Below, piece by piece: positions 58,301 through 64,000 of a stretch of DNA of 64,000 nucleotides. A program made the position numbers and the translations under genes. A model generated the notes under the pieces. It was not told the DNA's origin and searched no databases. It saw only the letters and a list, made by a program, of their open reading frames with translations. The first letter of the stretch is position 1. Each line of letters starts with the position of its first letter. The DNA is taken from assembly GCA_001683735.1 (NCBI GenBank), contig LUGG01000031.1, positions 372,001 to 436,000 on the forward strand, in the 5' to 3' direction. The DNA is from Grifola frondosa. Taxonomy: Eukaryota; Basidiomycota; Agaricomycetes; Polyporales; Grifolaceae.

Positions 58301-61300
58301 CAGCTGTATAGTATATCTTACATGGTTCCGGCTCTAATCAAAGGTGAGTTCCACGATGCATATCTGAAGTCTATCTTCCGAAGGTACAATCCATCTCAGC
58401 CAAAGTGTCGCTCGATCGCATTTCCGATTTCTTGTACAAGGTTGGCAAGCACACATTCATCATTTCCAATGCTCTCATTTATTATATATGCATAGACCGA
58501 GCTGCTTGACGAGTTCTCCAACGTTTTGAATGTCAGCTCACAGTCGCTGGTCCCCAAACACGATATCAGCGACGATGTCCTTGGATTGCGACAAGCGTGC
58601 TTCACTTGGGTTACCGACTCTGAACCGTCTATAACGCCTGGCGGAACTCGAAAACGGATCTTCGCGCTCCAGATTGAAGATGAACTCATATTCCAGCGCG
58701 GTCGGATCAATCTCATAGTTGGCCCTACGGGATCAGGCAAAACGTCATTATTAATGGCTTTACTAGGTAGAGTGTTCAGCTTTGATCTGGTTTGTGCGTC
58801 GCTAAACACGACGTCTTCGTACGCTAGGTGAAATGCACTACAGACCTTCCGGCCCGGAGTCCTTCTTCAATCTACCTCGATCTAGCGGGGTTGCATATGC
58901 GGCACAAGAGTCTTGGGTGCAAAATGAAACTATACGGGTAATCTTGCCTCAATTTACAGCTCACGACGTTATCGTTAATCCCGAGGGAATCAGGATAATA
59001 TTCTTTTTGGGGCGCCTTATGACGAGGATCGCTACAAGAAAGGTACCACATCGTTACGAACGGGTTAAAATTTGACTGACATAAGGTCCAGTTGTAGAAC
59101 AGTGCGCGCTAGAGCGTGACCTAAGTCTATTTGAGGCTGGAGACAATACGGAAGTTGGAGAAAAAGGGATTACTCTCAGGTGCGTGGAGAAAATTAATTC
59201 CGGTAGACCAGGTTACGTTGACGACAGTCATGAGTAGCGGCGGTCAGAAGGTGATTTGATTCTGATGATGATCGACCGGAGGCTAACGTGAACAACAGGC
59301 CCGAGTTACTCTTGCTCGTGCAGTATATTCTTCCGCAGAAATACTTCTCCTTGATGATGTGCGTACACATAGACGTTTGCAACGACCGGCTCTAATTTTT
59401 GATCCGCAGGTACTTGCTGCTCTTGATATCCATACTTCATCATGGATCATCAAGAAATGTTTTCAGGGCGATCTCATGCGCGGCAGGACCGTTATCCTAG
59501 TGGTAAGCATTGATTTGTTCAATTTAACCTGGCTTTTTTGACCCAGTTGTCGGCAGACCCATAATGTAGCTCTGGCTGGTCCAATATCGGACTTCATTGT
59601 CTCGCTTGGACCGGGTGGACGAATCCTATCTCAGGGCACATTTTCCAAGACGCTTCAGGAAGACCAGAAGCTTTTTGCGGAGGTTGCCAAGGAAGGTGGA
59701 GAGAGGGCAAAGCAGGAGCACGAGGGCAATAGCATAAGTACAGAAGGCGAATTAAAAGAAGGCGATGGCAAATTAGTTGTCGCAGAAGAGATCGAGGAAG
59801 GGCATGTCAGTTGGACCGCATGTGAGTGGTGACCAACTTCACCTTCACTTGCTGAACAAAAGTCCCGCAGTCAAATTGTATCTCGCTAATTTGGGAGAAC
59901 GTCCATTATTGTTCTGGTTCATCTTCATGCTTGCTCTCGTCACGACGCATGTGCTGTTGAATTTCCAAGTGAGTTTCTCTTCCTTGCCACTTGTTACTTA
60001 GCTGATTGTCGTCAACTAGACGTGGGCCCTCGGTTACTGGGCGTCCCAATATGAGAAACATCCTGCCTCAGAAGTGTCCGTGTCATTGTACGTGTTCGAC
60101 CCTATTTGAGCATCAGATATAGACTTATATCATCATTTGCGATATGAAGCTATCTAACCGTCTACACTCTTGTCACCATTTTCGGCATAGTCGTTTACGC
60201 CTCAGGCTATCTCGTGTTCACCCTGAGCTCACTAAAAGCTTCTAGAGTTATACACACCAGACTTGTGACTTCGGTCCTTGGTACAACGCTGAGGTGCGTG
60301 ATATCCCGAACATGCGCGCTGACCAAGCCAACAATTGTAAATGTTACAGATGGCTCGACAAAACACCTATGTCACGTATTATTGCTCGTTGCACCGGTGA
60401 TATTCAGGCTGGTGAGTAGATGGACTTTCTCTCATGCGTTCCTGTAATTGAGACATTCACAGTCGATGACCAGATTGCGAACAATACCTTTGCACTTGCT
60501 GAAGGGACCGTGTATATGTTGCTCAAGGTGGTCGCCGTGACAGTTATGACGCCTATCTTCGTGATTCCGGCTGCTATTGTTGGCGTTCTTGGAGGACTAT
60601 ACGCTCAGGTATACATGAAAGCACAATTACCGGTGAAGCGTGAAATGAGCAATGCCCGTGCTCCAGTCTTGGGCCACATCGGCACTGTCATTGCAGGATT
60701 GAGTGGGTAGTCTACGTCTCATTCACGACCCGATTCTGATGCTCTTCAGCTTCAATCCGGGCATACGGTGCTCAGAATGCGTTCAAAGAGGAGTCACTTC
60801 GGCGTATCGATCGATACACACGCACGGCGACGACGCTTTTCAATCTCAATAGGTAGCTGCACCAACACCCCTCCGCCGATCATACTGATATAGCATAGAT
60901 GGGTGACCATTCGCGCTGATCTCATCGGAACTATGTTTTCTGTCGGCCTTGCTGCATATCTCACATATGGAGCTCGTTTGAATGCTTCCAACATGGGTTT
61001 CTCTCTGGCAATGGCAGGTGAGACCATTCGCTTCGCGCTCAGGCTTCGATTTCGATTTACCTTCATTCATGCAGCTGCGTTCAGTGCTTTCATTCTTGAA
61101 TGGGTCAGAACAGCCAACAGATTTGAGGTTTCTGGTATGTTCGGAATTCCCCTCCCGTAAAAATATACAACTATACGATCAAACTCTATAGGGAACAGGT
61201 CGGTTCATGGGCGGGAGGTGTCTTATTTCAATCCTGACAAGAGCATATATATAGTTTAGAGCGTATTCAACAATATCTTGTGATAGAACAAGAGGCAAAG

Positions 61301-62543
61301 CCATCTAAAGACGGCGTTCCCCCAGCATGGTGGCCAGCAAGTGGCGACCTTCGAGTAGAAAGGCTTTCTGCCCGTTATTCACCAGTAAGATGCTTCTTTA
61401 TTTCGTTGAGAATTTTATTTTATTTACCAATGCATAGGACGGTCCCGAAATTCTTCACAATATCTCATTCGAAGTAAAATCTGGAGAACGCATCGGCATC
61501 GGTGAGAATAATATTTAAATTGCTATTCTTCACTCATTCAATTGCGCTTGCTCTTTCAGTGGGTCGTACTGGTAGCGGAAAGGTAACATTCCTACGCCGC
61601 AAATCCAGACGAATACTGAGGTCATTTCAGAGTTCTCTTACACTTTCGCTGTTGCGGTGCATCTTGACCGAAGGAGAAGTCTACTACGATGGAAAACGTA
61701 CGGATGCCATCAATTTGGATGAACTTCGGTCAAAGATCACCATAATCCCGCAAGTGGTTAGTGTATTGCAATTATAAACCCGCTACGTGTTGACGTGTAT
61801 TCCCGGCAGCCTGAACTGCTCAGTGGTACCTTGCGACAAAATTTGGACCCATACAATCAACACGATGACGCCGTTCTGAACGACGCCTTAGGATCTGCCG
61901 GGCTGTTCTCTTTGCAGAATGAGACCGGCCATGCTTGTATTACGTTGGACAGTGAAATCTCCAGCGGGGGCAGCAACCTGTCTGTCGGTGAGCGCCAGAT
62001 AATAGCGCTAGCTAGAGCTATTGTACGACAAAGCAAACTCCTGATTCTGGATGAAGGTAAGCAGTATGCCTATTTAGAAACGGACGCAGTAACAAAGTTT
62101 TACCGGATAGCGACCTCCTCGATTGGTTAGATTTCCCTATTTGATTCCCTTCAGCAGCTGATCAATATGATATAGACTATAAGACAGACGCAATTATCCA
62201 AACATCACTTCGGAACGAACTTCGCAAAGACGTTACGCTTCTAACTGTTGCGCATCGTTTGCAGACCATCATGGATGCGGACAAAATTGTAAGTGCTTAT
62301 TTAGCAGGATCATTTCTCGCATACCGACCGTCTCATCTCACAGTTGGTCCTGGACGCGGGCCGCATCGTAAGTCCTCGAGTCTTCTTTGAAACACGATGG
62401 TGCCTTATTTGCTATGCGAAGATCGAATTTGACACGCCAAGTGAACTGCTGAAAAATGAGAAGGGTATGCTGCGCGCTTTGGTAGACGAGAGTGGAGATA
62501 GAGCAGCTCTATGTGCTATGGCAAACGGCACGTCTGCGTCGTG
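55386..62543 (+). CDS. ABC transporter, ABCC (MRP) family, full length
   Basis: Many exons (25 or more) read in order as TMD1-NBD1-TMD2-NBD2, roughly 1,400-1,500 residues. The N-terminal ~300 residues hold extra helices. NBD1 has Walker A GPTGSGKTS (~58.72 kb), signature LSGGQKAR (split by the intron near 59.18-59.30 kb), Walker B ILLLDDVLAALDIHTS, in which the usual catalytic Glu after the Walker B Asp is Asp, and the switch His in THNVAL. NBD2 has GRTGSGK/SS (~61.56 kb), NLSVGERQ (~61.98 kb), LLILDEATSSID with a normal Glu, and AHRLQTI. The degenerate first site and canonical second site are usual for ABCC exporters of conjugates or drugs. The start is the least certain point: an intron at ~55522-55577 follows only 45 codons. 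Confidence 0.87.
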
Positions 62544-62885
62544 AAGGCGACTGAAGTATACGATATGTGTACCAAGAGTACCAAACCTCATCGAGAGGGT
62601 ATATATCCGCGGCTATCATTGGCATCGTAAGATTAATCGATGCTTCAGAGTGATCGTTAATATTTTCAGTGTCTAGATTTGACAGTCTCTAAAGCTCATG
62701 TTCGTTGTGTTTGCCTAAACTGTTCTTTCGCTGACCCGGCTGTCGAAATCCCCCTTGTAAACTCCACGTATCTGCAGATAGCCGCTCTACAGGTATAAAT
62801 ACTTCGAAGTGAGTCCTGTAACCGATATAATTATACCTCTACCTCCCAAACTCCACCTCCCAAATTCCACCTTCCAAGCTCCTTC
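62544..62885. other. Intergenic between ABC transporter and exonuclease genes
   Basis: No gene seen. The two genes are co-oriented. A pyrimidine-rich stretch (CTCTACCTCCCAAACTCCACC) lies just before the exonuclease start, given here as CTCTACCTCCC and following bases, as is common upstream of fungal start codons. Confidence 0.45.
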
Positions 62886-63960
62886 ATGGCGCCTTCACCT
62901 ACTCGATACACATATTGCATGACATATGCTTCTGCTGCGGATGCTATGGCAATTCTATCCCGCTCTGCGTATCTAATCCTGGACTGCGAAGGACGTACGA
63001 TCGGCTGTGTGGGTGGCGCTCTGAGCATACTCGCCATCGGCACCGCCAATGCATCCGAAATATTCCTTTTTGACGTTGTTGCCCTGGCAGACAAGAATCA
63101 CAGCTCCCTAGCTCCCCTTTTACAACTCTTGCGCAGCGAGGAGATCCCGAAGATTGTCTGGGATGGACGATCGGATGCTCTCGAACTCCTCCTTACGTAT
63201 GACGTGGTGCTGGGAGGGGTTTTGGATCTTCAGCTTGCCGAAGTGATCTCACGCGCCGCTGTGCGCGGAGGAGGCCGGCGTAGGCTGAAATGGTTGGCCA
63301 CGAGTTACTTCCGAAAAATTGCTGCAGAGGTGCACGCCAACCCATCGATGTTTGACGATATACACACGGTCATTGGTCTGGATAAGTGTCTTCAACAATG
63401 CTCTGTGGCCGTAGGCCAGACAAAGGATCGTAAAGTGATTTTCATCACAGTAGGTCTTTTATGTGATATTAAGCAGATCATTATCCGTTATAGCTGCAGT
63501 CGTCGCGCTTCACGCATCGAAAGGCAGCGAAGTGTGGATGGAACGGCCGCTCCAGCCACGACTCTTACAGTACGCCGCCCACGATATTCAATTGATCGGG
63601 TTACTGTACGCGCATTTCCTCCGCGTCGGCTGGATCCGCCGCGGGAGGGCGGCGCATGCTTTGCTCCGAGAGCAGTCCACACGTTATATCCGTGTCTGGA
63701 CGTCGAGAGACCAAAAGACCCTTATTAACGACCTCGGCTTGGGAGTTTTCGTGCCCATGGACACCTTCACAGCTCTCAGTGAGGACAAGGAGAAACACGA
63801 TTGTGTTTCATGCAAGCGGGAGCTCACACAGACCTGTTTCACCGTGAGGAAGGCAACTGGGAAGCTGCAGAGGAAGCGGTGCTGTCGTTTATGCGAGGTG
63901 ACTGCAAGAAATAAGCGGAGGCCGATTGATGAATCTTGGGTGGAGATAATGACGGAGTAG
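62886..63960 (+). CDS. DEDD-type 3'-5' exonuclease (RNase D / EXD-like) with C-terminal Cys motifs
   Basis: Two exons (62886-63429 and 63494-63960) give 336 residues. The DEDD residues are visible: Asp33 and Glu35 in LILDCEG, Asp97 in GRSDALELL, and the last Asp in LLQYAAHD. This is the metal-binding arrangement of DnaQ/RNase D-like exonucleases that degrade RNA or DNA from 3' ends. The C-terminal ~90 residues add CVSCKREL and RCCRLC, a possible zinc-binding unit beyond the exonuclease fold. The splice was chosen because it restores the frame into AVVALHASKGSEVW. Whether it acts on RNA or DNA cannot be read from the sequence. Confidence 0.85.
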
Positions 63961-64000
63961 ATCCATGTGCTTGCATCTTTTGGTCACATATTTCTCTTGA

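Overview
The window is a stretch of a filamentous fungal nuclear genome, almost certainly an agaricomycete (mushroom-forming basidiomycete). Host genes have many 47-66 nt introns. They include families typical of that group (secreted sedolisin peptidases, DUF6533 membrane proteins, ABCC transporters), and the mobile elements (Tnp2/CACTA, GCM-type Mutator-like, DDE_1 elements, Ty3/gypsy) are those of agaricomycetes. No species can be named from the sequence alone.

Layout. 1-25 kb is transposon-rich and gene-poor: a CACTA/Tnp2 transposase running off the left edge, a C-rich gene-free stretch, a nested stack of insertions (4.7-17.3 kb), unassigned repeat-rich DNA, an acidic low-complexity ORF, a pair of hairpin-bearing inverted arms (21.3-22.2 kb), and a decayed gene with a duplicated exon. 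25.8-37.3 kb is a host island: secreted sedolisin (25.8-28.2), hotdog thioesterase (29.2-30.0), a DUF6533 gene with an apparent frameshift (30.5-32.4), a sedolisin pseudogene, AP-1 mu (33.6-35.4, minus) and a PQ-loop membrane protein (35.6-37.3, minus). A 7.35-kb Mutator-like element with 39-bp inverted repeats and 10-bp target duplications fills 37.6-44.9 kb. The right part is mostly host: a PLP aminotransferase, an intron-containing tRNA-Arg, a serine-rich disordered protein, a small DUF3072-like protein, a hAT-like non-autonomous element, a full ABCC transporter (55.4-62.5) and a DEDD 3'-5' exonuclease.

The most informative biology is in the mobile DNA. (1) A 4.5-kb TA-flanked element encodes one long reading frame, now broken, that appears to join a Ulp1-like SUMO-protease domain to a DDE_1 transposase. 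It sits inside a ~0.8-kb inverted-repeat element, which sits inside a repeat whose uninterrupted copy is at 28.5 kb. That gives a filled/empty-site comparison within one window. (2) The interrupted copy has lost CpGs: 12 of 16 differences in one 250-bp comparison are CpG to TpG/CpA transitions, and two stop codons in the nested transposase look like CGA to TGA. (3) The Mutator-like element encodes a multidomain transposase: GCM DNA-binding domain, MULE-type DDE core, USP-like cysteine peptidase, PHD finger, and a Trp-rich segment that may be a chromatin reader. Host genes assemble over many exons without frameshifts, so the frame breaks in the elements look like real decay rather than poor sequence.

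Limits: exon structures were inferred by eye from reading-frame continuity and splice consensus. Family calls rest on recognised motifs, not database searches.
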